From NCBI GenBank assembly GCA_963596435.1, contig CAVBMG010000001.1:62001-126000 (forward strand): a DNA stretch of 64,000 nucleotides, written 5' to 3'. The notes under the pieces are model-generated. The model searched no databases and was not told the DNA's origin. It was given only the letters and a program-made list of their open reading frames with translations. Shown in pieces: positions 17,577 to 26,789 of this stretch. The translations under genes and the position numbers were made by a program. This DNA comes from COE1 sp963596435. GTDB lineage: Bacteria > Bacillota > Clostridia > Lachnospirales > Lachnospiraceae. Positions within the stretch are counted from its first letter, which is position 1. Every line of letters starts with the position of its first letter.

Positions 17577-19872
17577 AATCAAGAAGTATAAAAGTAAGAT
17601 AGCTGCCATGACAGATGAACAGCTGGCAGATATGACCCGTGTGTTCAGGGAGAGGCTGGCGCAGGGAGTCAGTCTGGATGAGCTGCTGCCGGAAGCGTAT
17701 GCCGTTATCTGTGAGGCGGATTATCGTATTCTTGGCAAATTCCCCTATGATGTGCAGATTCTTGGAGGAATTGCATTGCATCAGGGATATCTGGCAGAGA
17801 TGAACACAGGAGAAGGCAAGACGCTGACGGCGACAATGCCTTTGTACCTGAATGCCCTGACCGGCAAAAGTACGATTCTGGTTACGACTAATGAATATCT
17901 GGTGCTTCGTGACGCAGAGGAAATGGGGCAGGTATATCATTTCATGGGGCTTAGCGTTGCTGCTGGTGTCCGTGCAAGACAGGATGAGAAGATCAGCAAT
18001 GATGAGAAGCGGGAGATATACAATGCAGATATTGTATACACGACTCACAGTGCGCTTGGCTTTGATTATCTTTTCAATAACTTAGTGACCTCCGCAGAAG
18101 ACAGATTCATGCGTGAATTCTACTATGTCATTATAGATGAGGCTGATTTTGTACTTCTGGACAGTGCCCAGACACCGCTAGTCATATCCGGTGCGCCCAG
18201 AGTACAGTCCAATCTGTATGAAATGGCAGATTTCTTCGTAAAGACTCTGGAAGAAGACAGGGATTATGAAGTAGAAGAGAAGAAGGTCTGGTTGACAGAT
18301 CAGGGAGTTCGGTATGCTGAACAGTACTTTGGCATAGATAACTTCTATGGCAGAGAATATTTTGAGATTAACAGGCATGTGACGCTGGCACTTCGTGCGC
18401 ATATGCTTTTTGCAAAAGAGAAAGAATACGTCGTGGCGGAGAATGAAGAGATACGACTGCTTGACAGTGGTTCGGGACGAATGATGCCGGGAGTGAAGCT
18501 GAGAGGTGGACAGCATCAGGCGCTGGAGGTGAAGGAACATCTGAAAGTGTCGCAGGAGAATCGTTCGGTGGCGTCTATTACATATCAGAATCTGTTCCTG
18601 CTGTTCCCGAAAATGGCGGGAATGAGCGGCACGATTGCTGATGCTTCGGATGAATTGAGAGACGTGTATGGTGTGAATGTACTGGTAGTCCCGCCTAACT
18701 GTCCTGTCATCAGGAAAGATCTTCCAGACAGAGTATTTCAGGATGCAGACAGTCAGTTTCGGGCTGCGATTGATGCAGCCTGTGCCGTACATAGTACAGG
18801 ACAGCCTGTGCTGCTCGTAGTCAGTACCATAGCAGAGACAGAACTGGTTTCCAGACTTCTGACGAATCAGAAGATACCCCATAATGTGCTCAATGCCAAC
18901 AATGCATTCTGGGAAGCGGATATTATCAAGGAAGCAGGACAGATGAATGCAGTCACAGTGGCAACAGCCATGGCGGGCAGAGGTACGGACATTAAGTTGG
19001 GTGAAGGTGTTGAAGAACTGGGTGGACTTGCAATCATCGGTGTGGGGCGAATGAGCAATATCCGTCAGGAGAGACAGGCAAGGGGCAGATCAGGCAGACA
19101 GGGCGCTCCGGGCAACAGCCGTTTCTACATTTCGCTGGAGGATGAGATTGTTGCAGATTATGGTGCACCTTTTATCCGCAAATATATGGAAAAAGGCAGA
19201 CATTTCAGCAAAGGCAGAATTCACAGGCTTATCTGCAATGCGCAGAAGCTGTGTGAAGAGAGTGCAGTGTTATCCAGAAGACAGGCACTTAACTATGATG
19301 AAGTCATGCAGAAACAGCGTCAGTTAATATATTCCATGAGAGATGAGCTGTTGGATGGTGGACGAATCGGCAAAGCGAGGATTCTACAGATTGCAGAGAA
19401 CAATATTCAGACCTTTATTAGTGGATTTTCCAGGAAGCAGCCAGTCAGCAGACAGGCTGTGAGCAGATATCTTCTGGATAATATCTCCTATCGAATGGAT
19501 GATATCTCTGATTCTGTATTACAGGGGAAAGAGTCCGTAGCACAATATCTGCGCAGGCAGGTAGAGGTGGCATTACAGGAACAGGAATCCAGAATCGGTG
19601 ATGATGAGATCATGGAAGAATTCGTGAGAGTGGCGACTCTTCGGGCACTGGATGATGCATGGGTAGAGGAGGTTGACTACCTGCAACAGCTTCAGTCGGC
19701 AGTAGCAGGTAGAACCTCAGCACAGAGGAATTCGGTATTTGAATATAGAAAGGATGCATTGGAGTCCTTTGGACAGATGGAGCAGACTGTAGTCAGAAAT
19801 GTCATGAGAAATATCCTGTTGAGTGAAGTATCGTATGATGCAGGATGCAGGATACAGATTCTGTTTCCTTAG
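17530..19872 (+). CDS. secA2: Accessory Sec ATPase SecA2
   Basis: The motor ATPase for SRR adhesin export. Walker A is MNTGEGKTLT, the DEAD box is IIDEADFVLLD, and the second RecA-like domain has AMAGRGTDIKLGEG and the QARGRSGRQGAPG motif. It is 780 residues and lacks the C-terminal linker and zinc-binding tail of housekeeping SecA, ending just after the helical scaffold, as SecA2 proteins do. The ATG at 17530 lies inside asp3 (47-bp overlap); the sequence after it already matches the SecA N-terminal helix, so the overlap is real. Confidence 0.93.
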   Translation: MKQTNKIRKLQRILNRIKKYKSKIAAMTDEQLADMTRVFRERLAQGVSLDELLPEAYAVICEADYRILGKFPYDVQILGGIALHQGYLAEMNTGEGKTLTATMPLYLNALTGKSTILVTTNEYLVLRDAEEMGQVYHFMGLSVAAGVRARQDEKISNDEKREIYNADIVYTTHSALGFDYLFNNLVTSAEDRFMREFYYVIIDEADFVLLDSAQTPLVISGAPRVQSNLYEMADFFVKTLEEDRDYEVEEKKVWLTDQGVRYAEQYFGIDNFYGREYFEINRHVTLALRAHMLFAKEKEYVVAENEEIRLLDSGSGRMMPGVKLRGGQHQALEVKEHLKVSQENRSVASITYQNLFLLFPKMAGMSGTIADASDELRDVYGVNVLVVPPNCPVIRKDLPDRVFQDADSQFRAAIDAACAVHSTGQPVLLVVSTIAETELVSRLLTNQKIPHNVLNANNAFWEADIIKEAGQMNAVTVATAMAGRGTDIKLGEGVEELGGLAIIGVGRMSNIRQERQARGRSGRQGAPGNSRFYISLEDEIVADYGAPFIRKYMEKGRHFSKGRIHRLICNAQKLCEESAVLSRRQALNYDEVMQKQRQLIYSMRDELLDGGRIGKARILQIAENNIQTFISGFSRKQPVSRQAVSRYLLDNISYRMDDISDSVLQGKESVAQYLRRQVEVALQEQESRIGDDEIMEEFVRVATLRALDDAWVEEVDYLQQLQSAVAGRTSAQRNSVFEYRKDALESFGQMEQTVVRNVMRNILLSEVSYDAGCRIQILFP

Positions 19873-19895
19873 AAGAGAACATTGGGAGGGCAACT

Positions 19896-21383
19896 ATGGT
19901 ATATAATTTTAATCTGGGGATTGGCTGGGCAAGCAGTGGTGTAGAGTATGCACAGGCGTATCGTGCCAATTTGTTCAGAAAGGCGGGAATTCCTGCCAGA
20001 TTCATATTTACGGATATGTTTCCAAGAGAGAATATACAGCATATGACGGAGAACATCGGTTTCCTGGATTCAGAGATCATGTGGCTGTATACATTCTTTA
20101 CAGATACGAAGATTTCACCTGTGACATATACACTTGGAGAGTTCGAGAAGACTTTTGAGAAGAAGAATTATGAATTCTCCAGAAATGGCAAGGTATGCAA
20201 ATACATTTTCCCTGGAAACGGGAATTTCTACACAGTATATATGGCGGACGAGTCAAGCGACCGTGTGCATAGAGTAGAATATGTAGCCAACGGCTTCCTG
20301 ATCAGGAAGGATTACTTTACATACTGCCGCATCTATTCAGAATATTATGCACCGCTGGATAACAAAGCACATATGTATCAGCGCAGATTCTTCAATGAGG
20401 ATGGTTCTGTGGCATATGAAGAGATCAATGACGATGATGTGGTAATGTATCAGTTCCCGGATCAGCTGCTGTGTTCCAAGGAAGAGCTGGTGGGGTATAT
20501 GGTATCCAGACTTAATCTTACCAGTAATGATGTGGTGATCATTGACCGTACGACAGGTGTGGGACAGGCAATCATGCAGAATGCAGGACCAGCCAGAATC
20601 GGTATCATTATCCACGCAGATCATTTCAGCGAGAGCAATTGCAGTGATGATTATATATTGTGGAACAATTATTATGAATATGCCTTTTCCCAGAATAAGC
20701 ATGTAGACTTCTATGTGACGGCTACCGATGCGCAGAATCAGTTATTGAAGGAACAGTTCGAGAAATATCTGCATGTGTCTCCAAGAATCGTTACGATTCC
20801 AGTGGGCAGTCTGAATGAACTGAAATATCCAGAGCAGCCAAGAAGACCTTATTCTCTGATTACAGCCTCAAGACTTGCAGGCGAGAAGCACGTGAACTGG
20901 ATTGTATCGGCAGTAGCGCAGGCGCATGAACAGCTTCCGCAGCTGACACTTGATATCTATGGAAAAGGCACAGAGGAAGAGAATCTCAAGGATCAGATCA
21001 AGAGACTGGGATGTACAGATTACATACATCTGATGGGACAGCAGAATCTGACAGAAGTATATCAGAATTATGAAGCTTACGTATCCGGTTCGACCAGTGA
21101 GGGCTTTGGACTTACGCTGCTGGAGGCGATTGGCGGTGGGCTTCCTATCATTGGATTTGATGTGCGCTATGGCAACCAGAATTTCATTGATGAAGGGCAG
21201 AATGGATATAAGATCACGCTGGATGAGCGTATGGATGATAAGCGCAAGATTACGCTGTTGGCAGAGAATATTGTGAAATTATTCACACAGACGGATATGG
21301 AGGCTTTTCATGAGCATTCCTATGAAAAAGCCAAAGGATATCTGACAGAGGAGGTAGTGGACAAATGGAAGAACTTGATCTGA
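19896..21383 (+). CDS. gtfA: SRR glycoprotein GlcNAc-transferase subunit GtfA (Gtf1)
   Basis: 495 residues. The catalytic subunit of the GtfA-GtfB complex, which puts the first GlcNAc on Ser/Thr of the adhesin in the cytoplasm. It has a GT4/GT-B fold with the EGFGLTLLEA motif near residue 400 followed by GYKITLDE. The start is ATG 19896, preceded by GGGAGGG; an upstream in-frame start at 19845 overlaps secA2 and has no good ribosome site. It lies 23 bp after secA2 and overlaps gtfB. Confidence 0.9.
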   Translation: MVYNFNLGIGWASSGVEYAQAYRANLFRKAGIPARFIFTDMFPRENIQHMTENIGFLDSEIMWLYTFFTDTKISPVTYTLGEFEKTFEKKNYEFSRNGKVCKYIFPGNGNFYTVYMADESSDRVHRVEYVANGFLIRKDYFTYCRIYSEYYAPLDNKAHMYQRRFFNEDGSVAYEEINDDDVVMYQFPDQLLCSKEELVGYMVSRLNLTSNDVVIIDRTTGVGQAIMQNAGPARIGIIIHADHFSESNCSDDYILWNNYYEYAFSQNKHVDFYVTATDAQNQLLKEQFEKYLHVSPRIVTIPVGSLNELKYPEQPRRPYSLITASRLAGEKHVNWIVSAVAQAHEQLPQLTLDIYGKGTEEENLKDQIKRLGCTDYIHLMGQQNLTEVYQNYEAYVSGSTSEGFGLTLLEAIGGGLPIIGFDVRYGNQNFIDEGQNGYKITLDERMDDKRKITLLAENIVKLFTQTDMEAFHEHSYEKAKGYLTEEVVDKWKNLI

Positions 21384-22741
21384 AGAATAATGCAATGATT
21401 CTGTTCGATTCTTACCTGGAAGATGGCAGAAAGCTGTTAGAGTCCCTGCGAAAGATAGGTGTGGATTGCCCGGCAGCAGCAATTGATGATGATGGATTCC
21501 TGCCTGATGGGGTGGAGTCTGTGTATGGCTCTTTTCTTGGAGAATATGAGAAAAGCGAGGAGATTCCCGGACGACCAAGGTATTTTAATGAGGTCAAAGT
21601 ACCGGATTACTGGGAAATCAGTGGAAATAACAGCAATGGTCAGATTCATGACCTCTACAGACTGCGGGGCAAGATTTTCTATACGGAGCCTGCGCATAAG
21701 AGACTGGTGAAGGTAGTGGACTGGTATGATGAGCGTGGAATCGTCCGCTCCAGTGACCATTATAATAAGTATGGAGCGCTCTATGCGAGAACCATATTTA
21801 ATGCCAAGGGTCAGAAAGTCAATAAGAGCTATTTTGATGCAAAAGGCAGAGAAATCATTGTAGAGAACTATGTCACACGCCATATTACGCTCAATGAAGG
21901 CAGTATGGTTAAGATTTTTCACAATAAGACGGATTTTGTCATCTATTATATGAAGGTAAATGGATTGGAGAGCAGGAATCTTCTGTTCAATTCCCTGTCA
22001 GTGCCTTTCTTCGTATCAGAGAGACTGGATAAGACGGATGGACAGGATATTTTATTCTGGCAGGAGCCGGTAGGAAGCGAAATCCCCGGAAATATGCAGA
22101 TTATCTTACAGAACAGAAGCAACCGCACAAGGCATATTTTCGTGCAGAAGGCAGATGCATATGAGAAGCTGCTTTCTCTGGGTGCACCGTCTGAAAAGCT
22201 GCATAAGCTTGGGTATATTTATCAGTATGAGAGAAAGAACACTTTGGGTAAGGATGTCCTGATCTGTACGAATTCAGAGAATGTCGCACATGCACATCAG
22301 ATCGTGAAGGCGCTTCCACAGCTGCATTTTCACATTGCGGCGATTACAGAGATGTCAACGAAGCTTCTGACAGTGGGTGCTTATGATAATGTGACCATGT
22401 ATCCCTGTGTAAAGACCAGTATACTGGATGAATTATTTCACAAGTGTGACCTGTATCTTGACATTAACCATGAGGGCGAGATCGTATCTGCCGTCAGCAG
22501 GGCATTCCTGAACGATCAGCTGATTTATGCATTTAAGGAGACTCTTCATAATACAGTATATGTAGCAAAAGAGCATATCTATGCGGAGGATAATGTCAAG
22601 GAGCTGATTGCACAGCTACAGAGAGTGACACAGGATGCAGCATACATGGAGCAGCAGCTTGATGTACAGAAGGCAGGAGCATTGGCTGAGACAGAGGAAC
22701 GCTTCAAAGAGATTATTGAAAATACGGAGCTTTTATGGTAA
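21365..22741 (+). CDS. gtfB: SRR glycoprotein glycosyltransferase co-subunit GtfB (Gtf2)
   Basis: 458 residues. It is the non-catalytic partner that binds the acceptor protein and stabilises GtfA. It shares the GT-B outline of GtfA but lacks the EX7E catalytic motif, as expected for GtfB. The ATG overlaps gtfA by 19 bp and GAGGAGGT lies within the gtfA end, so the two are probably made in step. It is the last gene of the island; pyrE follows 98 bp later. Confidence 0.87.
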   Translation: MEELDLKNNAMILFDSYLEDGRKLLESLRKIGVDCPAAAIDDDGFLPDGVESVYGSFLGEYEKSEEIPGRPRYFNEVKVPDYWEISGNNSNGQIHDLYRLRGKIFYTEPAHKRLVKVVDWYDERGIVRSSDHYNKYGALYARTIFNAKGQKVNKSYFDAKGREIIVENYVTRHITLNEGSMVKIFHNKTDFVIYYMKVNGLESRNLLFNSLSVPFFVSERLDKTDGQDILFWQEPVGSEIPGNMQIILQNRSNRTRHIFVQKADAYEKLLSLGAPSEKLHKLGYIYQYERKNTLGKDVLICTNSENVAHAHQIVKALPQLHFHIAAITEMSTKLLTVGAYDNVTMYPCVKTSILDELFHKCDLYLDINHEGEIVSAVSRAFLNDQLIYAFKETLHNTVYVAKEHIYAEDNVKELIAQLQRVTQDAAYMEQQLDVQKAGALAETEERFKEIIENTELLW

Positions 22742-22839
22742 TATTCTTGATAAAGCGGTAGATACCGAAGTGTACAGTAAGAGAAACTGAAAAAGTATAA
22801 GAGGTTAAAAAGCCCGTAAATACAGGAGGTCAAGATAGA

Positions 22840-23514
22840 ATGGAACAGTACAAGAAAGAGTTTATCGAGTTCATGGTGGACAGTAATGTACTTAAATTTG
22901 GAGAATTTACATTAAAGAGCGGCAGAAAATCCCCATTTTTCATGAATGCAGGTGCTTATGTCACAGGTTCACAGTTAAGAAGACTGGGACAGTTTTATGC
23001 GCAGGCAATCCATGACAATTACGGTACAGATTTTGATGTACTCTTTGGACCTGCTTATAAGGGTATTCCACTGGCAGTAGCAACAACGATTGCTTTCAGT
23101 GAACTCTATGGCAGAGATATCAGATACTGTTCTAACAGAAAAGAGATCAAGGATCACGGTGACGTGGGAATCCTGCTCGGAAGTGACCTGAATGATGGAG
23201 ATAAGGTAGTTATTATCGAAGATGTTACTACATCCGGTAAATCTATTGAAGAGACATTCCCTATTCTGACAGCACAGGCAAATGTGGATGTTGTCGGACT
23301 TATGGTCAGCCTGAACCGTCAGGAACGTGGTAAGACACAGCAGAACGCATTGGCAGAGATCCGTGAAGTCTATGGAATAGAGACAGGTGCTATTGTAACA
23401 ATGGAAGAAGTTGTAGAATATCTCTATAACAGACCTTACAATGGCAGAGTATTAATAGACGATAAGACCAAGGCTGCCATCGACGCTTACTATGCACAGT
23501 ATGGTGCCAAATAG
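22840..23514 (+). CDS. pyrE: Orotate phosphoribosyltransferase
   Basis: It makes OMP from orotate and PRPP, the step before PyrF. The PRPP-binding motif VVIIEDVTTSGKS lies near residue 125, and FTLKSGRKSPFFMNAG at the N-terminus is typical of the family. At 224 residues its length is normal. AGGAGGT precedes the ATG. No other pyrimidine gene lies next to it. Confidence 0.95.
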   Translation: MEQYKKEFIEFMVDSNVLKFGEFTLKSGRKSPFFMNAGAYVTGSQLRRLGQFYAQAIHDNYGTDFDVLFGPAYKGIPLAVATTIAFSELYGRDIRYCSNRKEIKDHGDVGILLGSDLNDGDKVVIIEDVTTSGKSIEETFPILTAQANVDVVGLMVSLNRQERGKTQQNALAEIREVYGIETGAIVTMEEVVEYLYNRPYNGRVLIDDKTKAAIDAYYAQYGAK

Positions 23515-23532
23515 ACCGAATAAGGAGAGGTA

Positions 23533-23691
23533 ATGCAGATGGAGGAAAAAATTTATAAATCAATGGGACGCTCCGGTGCACTTTCTATCGCAGTTGGAGT
23601 AGTTGCAATCGTAACAGGTGTGGCAAGCGGAGTGCTTTTACTGATCAGCGGAGCCAGACTGTTAGCGAACAGAAGTAAAATATTATTTTAG
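23533..23691 (+). CDS. Small single-span membrane protein
   Basis: A 52-residue frame starting MQMEEKIYKSMGRSGALSIA, with a long hydrophobic stretch (AVGVVAIVTGVASGVLLLIS) and a short basic tail. GGAGAGG precedes the ATG, and it begins 18 bp after pyrE. Function unknown. The well-placed ribosome site and clean hydrophobic profile argue that it is real. Confidence 0.65.
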   Translation: MQMEEKIYKSMGRSGALSIAVGVVAIVTGVASGVLLLISGARLLANRSKILF

Positions 23692-23698
23692 GCAAATG

Positions 23699-23724
23699 AT
23701 GGGCATTTCATAGGGAATGCCCAT
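23699..23724 (+). terminator. Hairpin after the small membrane protein
   Basis: ATGGGCATT (23699-23707) and AATGCCCAT (23716-23724) pair perfectly. The T-run after it is weak, so termination may be partial. Confidence 0.5.
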
Positions 23725-23758
23725 TCGTTGTGTAGGAAAAAGTAAGGAGTCAGAGAAA

Positions 23759-24076
23759 ATGTTTCATAGACCGGGATATATTTTTACAGATAAGAAGAAT
23801 CCTGAGCGGGGAATCATGTCGGCTATTCTGGGTGTGATCGCCTGTGTATCGGTGTGTCTTGCAGTGTATCTGACCTATCAGAATAAGGGTGCGGCACCGA
23901 TGCAGTATGGCTCAGTCATCCTGCTGTCCATGGTATTTTCCATAGTTGGTATGGTGCTTGGCATTCTTGCTATGCTGGAGAAGGACATCTTTCGCATGTT
24001 CCCAGTGCTTGGAATTGTTCTTAACAGCCTGACTTTGATTGCAGGTTGTATGATTTTATATATAGGAGTGAGATAG
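23759..24076 (+). CDS. Small membrane protein resembling DUF6142
   Basis: 105 residues with three hydrophobic segments (around 20-40, 55-75 and 85-103) after a short basic head MFHRPGYIFTDKKNPERG. It resembles small membrane proteins of Lachnospiraceae grouped as DUF6142; the function is unknown. The start is ATG 23759, chosen because AAGGAG precedes it; the longer frame from 23717 begins inside the hairpin. It ends 3 bp before the next gene. Confidence 0.75.
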   Translation: MFHRPGYIFTDKKNPERGIMSAILGVIACVSVCLAVYLTYQNKGAAPMQYGSVILLSMVFSIVGMVLGILAMLEKDIFRMFPVLGIVLNSLTLIAGCMILYIGVR

Positions 24077-24079
24077 TTT

Positions 24080-26134
24080 ATGACATTGATTGAAGAAAGA
24101 TATGAGCTTGTGAAGGAACGTTTGCAGGATATGCTGACGGAGCAGGCAGTATCTGAGAAATATACAGAGTATTTTCATCAGATGGCAGAATTTGGACTGC
24201 TGGTGATGCAAAATTTTGAACAGGTTCAGGAAGGCTGGCTGGACAAGGCATCCCTACAGGAGCTAAGAGCAGTTAACAGAGCCTTGTATGAGGATGTTCT
24301 GGAAGAAAATTATGAGACAAGCTATGCCAATCCTGCCTATGCATGTGAGGGCTTTGGCTTGGAGATGGGACGTCTGTTATCTTTCCTGTATACAGAGCTT
24401 CGCAGCATGATTGCCTATGCATATGAGGGCATGCAGGAGGAGCTGGTTATCCGACTGGAGCTGCTGGTGGAAGTGTATGGTGTCTTTACCTGTGCAGCAG
24501 AGGAAGACAGAGAGGCAGAAGAGAAGGAATTACAGGAGGTTCTCTACTGGTTTGTCAGTGATTATTCAGAGCCGGCAGCAGAATGGAGAGTCTCTACACT
24601 GGTTGACCCGGAGAATGATTTTGCAGTACGTATCGTGAAAGAAGCAGACCTTACAGACATTCGCTATCTGTACAGATTTGGTGAGTATATTTCTTCTGAT
24701 GTGGAGAAAATGGCACAGTATCTGAACACACTTCCACAGGAACGTGTTCAGATGATTGCAGATACGTATACAGAAGGCTATCGTATTGGCTTTGTAAAAG
24801 GCAATAAGGATTTAAGCAGGAAAGAAACAGTAGATGTACGATTCTGCCTTGGCTTTGAAAGAATCGTAAGAGCTGCAATCTCCAATTTTGCAAAGATGGG
24901 ACTCAAACCTACGATTTATCGTGCATCTTCCAGTATTTTTCATAAGAGAGGTACTTTCAAGATCGGTTATTATGGGGCGATTGCCAATAAGCAGTATGAG
25001 TATGACCATAAGGATGATCTGGCGCTGTTCCTTGACAGAAAGCTTATGAACAGGAAGCTGGAAGTGCTGAAACAGGCGTATGAGGAGAATAAGGACAAGG
25101 CTTCCAGACATGCAGGTCCTGCGGTCATTGAGACCTTTGGTGAGATACCTTTTGCACCGGTATCAAAGCCGGAAGCATGTACATTAAGCACAGAACAGCA
25201 GAAGCTTTCCTCAGAGTATACAGGGGCTTCTTCTGATATTGTATATCAGTATATCAATGGAGAAGAGAGAAGCTTCACGATCATTGCGTTCCCGGTTCCG
25301 GAGATTGGTGAGAAGTTCGAGGAGATTTTCGATGAGACAGTGAAGATCAATACACTGGATTATCATACTTATGAAAGAATCCAGGCGATTATCATTGATA
25401 CATTGAACCGTTGTTCTTATGTGGAAGTAAAGGGCATGAATGGCAATCGCACAGATATGCATATTCAGCTGTATCCGATTACGGATCCGCAGAAAGAAGC
25501 GATTTTCGAGAACTGTGTGGCAGATGTGAATATTCCTGTTGGTGAAGTATTTACTTCTCCTGTATTGGAGGGAACACATGGAACACTTCATGTAAGCCGT
25601 GTATTTTTAAATGAACTGGAATATCACAATCTGGAAATGACTTTTGAAGATGGTATGATTAAGACTTATACCTGCACGAACTTTGACAATGAGGATGAGA
25701 ACCGTGAATATCTGAAAGCAAATGTGCTGTATCATTATGATACGTTACCGATAGGCGAATTTGCGATTGGTACGAATACAACAGCCTATATGACAGCTAA
25801 GAAATATGATATTGGCAGCAGATTCCCGATCCTGATTGCAGAGAAGACCGGTCCTCATTTCGCAGTGGGTGATACCTGCTATTCACGCAGTGAAGATGTA
25901 AAGGTCTACAATGAGGATGGCAAGGAGATCGTTGCAAAAGACAATTCTGTGTCACTGCTTAGAAAGACTGATCCATCCAGAGCATATTTCGGATGTCACA
26001 CGGATATTACGATTCCATATGATGAGCTTGGCAGTATTATCGCTTATGATAAAGAAGGAAATGCTTACCCGATCATCGAGAAAGGCAGATTTGTACTTGC
26101 CGGATGTGAGGAATTGAACAAGCCGCTGGAATAG
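24080..26134 (+). CDS. M29-type aminopeptidase-like protein with long N-terminal region
   Basis: 684 residues. The C-terminal half (about 350-684) looks like an M29 metallo-aminopeptidase. Visible motifs are NIPVGEVFTSPVLEGTHGTL, LPIGEFAIGTNTTAYM and GPHFAVGDTC, which hold the expected Glu, Glu, His and Asp metal ligands. The N-terminal 330 residues are mostly helical, with no domain I can name. M29 enzymes are usually about 400 residues, so this is a long form. It probably removes N-terminal amino acids from peptides in the cytoplasm; activity is inferred from motifs only. It is likely co-transcribed with the small membrane protein before it. Confidence 0.68.
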   Translation: MTLIEERYELVKERLQDMLTEQAVSEKYTEYFHQMAEFGLLVMQNFEQVQEGWLDKASLQELRAVNRALYEDVLEENYETSYANPAYACEGFGLEMGRLLSFLYTELRSMIAYAYEGMQEELVIRLELLVEVYGVFTCAAEEDREAEEKELQEVLYWFVSDYSEPAAEWRVSTLVDPENDFAVRIVKEADLTDIRYLYRFGEYISSDVEKMAQYLNTLPQERVQMIADTYTEGYRIGFVKGNKDLSRKETVDVRFCLGFERIVRAAISNFAKMGLKPTIYRASSSIFHKRGTFKIGYYGAIANKQYEYDHKDDLALFLDRKLMNRKLEVLKQAYEENKDKASRHAGPAVIETFGEIPFAPVSKPEACTLSTEQQKLSSEYTGASSDIVYQYINGEERSFTIIAFPVPEIGEKFEEIFDETVKINTLDYHTYERIQAIIIDTLNRCSYVEVKGMNGNRTDMHIQLYPITDPQKEAIFENCVADVNIPVGEVFTSPVLEGTHGTLHVSRVFLNELEYHNLEMTFEDGMIKTYTCTNFDNEDENREYLKANVLYHYDTLPIGEFAIGTNTTAYMTAKKYDIGSRFPILIAEKTGPHFAVGDTCYSRSEDVKVYNEDGKEIVAKDNSVSLLRKTDPSRAYFGCHTDITIPYDELGSIIAYDKEGNAYPIIEKGRFVLAGCEELNKPLE

Positions 26135-26164
26135 GGATTTTTTTCGGAAAATGCGACATTTAAG

Positions 26165-26193
26165 TTGACGTAGCGACATTTTATTTATACACT
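26165..26193 (+). promoter_or_regulatory. Likely promoter of the pur operon
   Basis: TTGACG (26165-26170), a 17-bp spacer and TACACT (26188-26193), about 56 bp before purE. Two GCGACATTT copies lie around the -35 box (from about 26152 and 26173) and might be a binding site. Confidence 0.45.
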
Positions 26194-26248
26194 GATAATA
26201 GCGGTCTGAGACTTCATGAGACCAGCACAAGATTTAGGAGGACTTATC

Positions 26249-26758
26249 ATGGCACAGGTTGGTATTGTAATGGGTTCTGATTCAGATATGCCGGTTATGG
26301 CGAAAGCGGCAGATATTCTGGAAGAACTTGGTATTTCTTATGAAATGACGATTATTTCGGCACACAGAGAACCGGATGTATTCTTTGAATATGCCAAATC
26401 AGCGGAGAGCAAAGGCTTTAAGGTAATCATTGCAGGAGCAGGTATGGCAGCACATCTTCCAGGTATGTGTGCAGCAATCTTCCCTATGCCGGTAATTGGA
26501 ATTCCTATGCACACCACATCTTTAGGTGGCAGAGATTCCTTATATTCTATTGTACAGATGCCTTCAGGAATTCCTGTTGCTACTGTAGCAATCAATGGTG
26601 GAGCAAATGCCGGACTTCTGGCAGCCAAGATACTGGCTACATCAGACGAGGCACTTCTTGCCAGATTGAAAGAGTATTCTGCCAAGTTAAAATCCCAGGT
26701 GGAAGCCAAGGATGCTAAGCTGCAGGAGATCGGTTATAAAAAATACTTAGAGAAATAG
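26249..26758 (+). CDS. purE: N5-carboxyaminoimidazole ribonucleotide mutase
   Basis: Purine synthesis: it converts N5-CAIR to CAIR. The hallmark GIVMGSDSDMPVM is at the N-terminus, then SAHREPD and AGAGMAAHLPG. 169 residues is normal for class I PurE. ATG 26249 is chosen over an upstream frame start because TTAGGAGG precedes it and the protein begins at the first strand. First gene of purE-purM-purN-purD. Confidence 0.95.
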   Translation: MAQVGIVMGSDSDMPVMAKAADILEELGISYEMTIISAHREPDVFFEYAKSAESKGFKVIIAGAGMAAHLPGMCAAIFPMPVIGIPMHTTSLGGRDSLYSIVQMPSGIPVATVAINGGANAGLLAAKILATSDEALLARLKEYSAKLKSQVEAKDAKLQEIGYKKYLEK

Positions 26759-26789
26759 GAATGAGATAGAGAAAGGCGGTATATACAAG

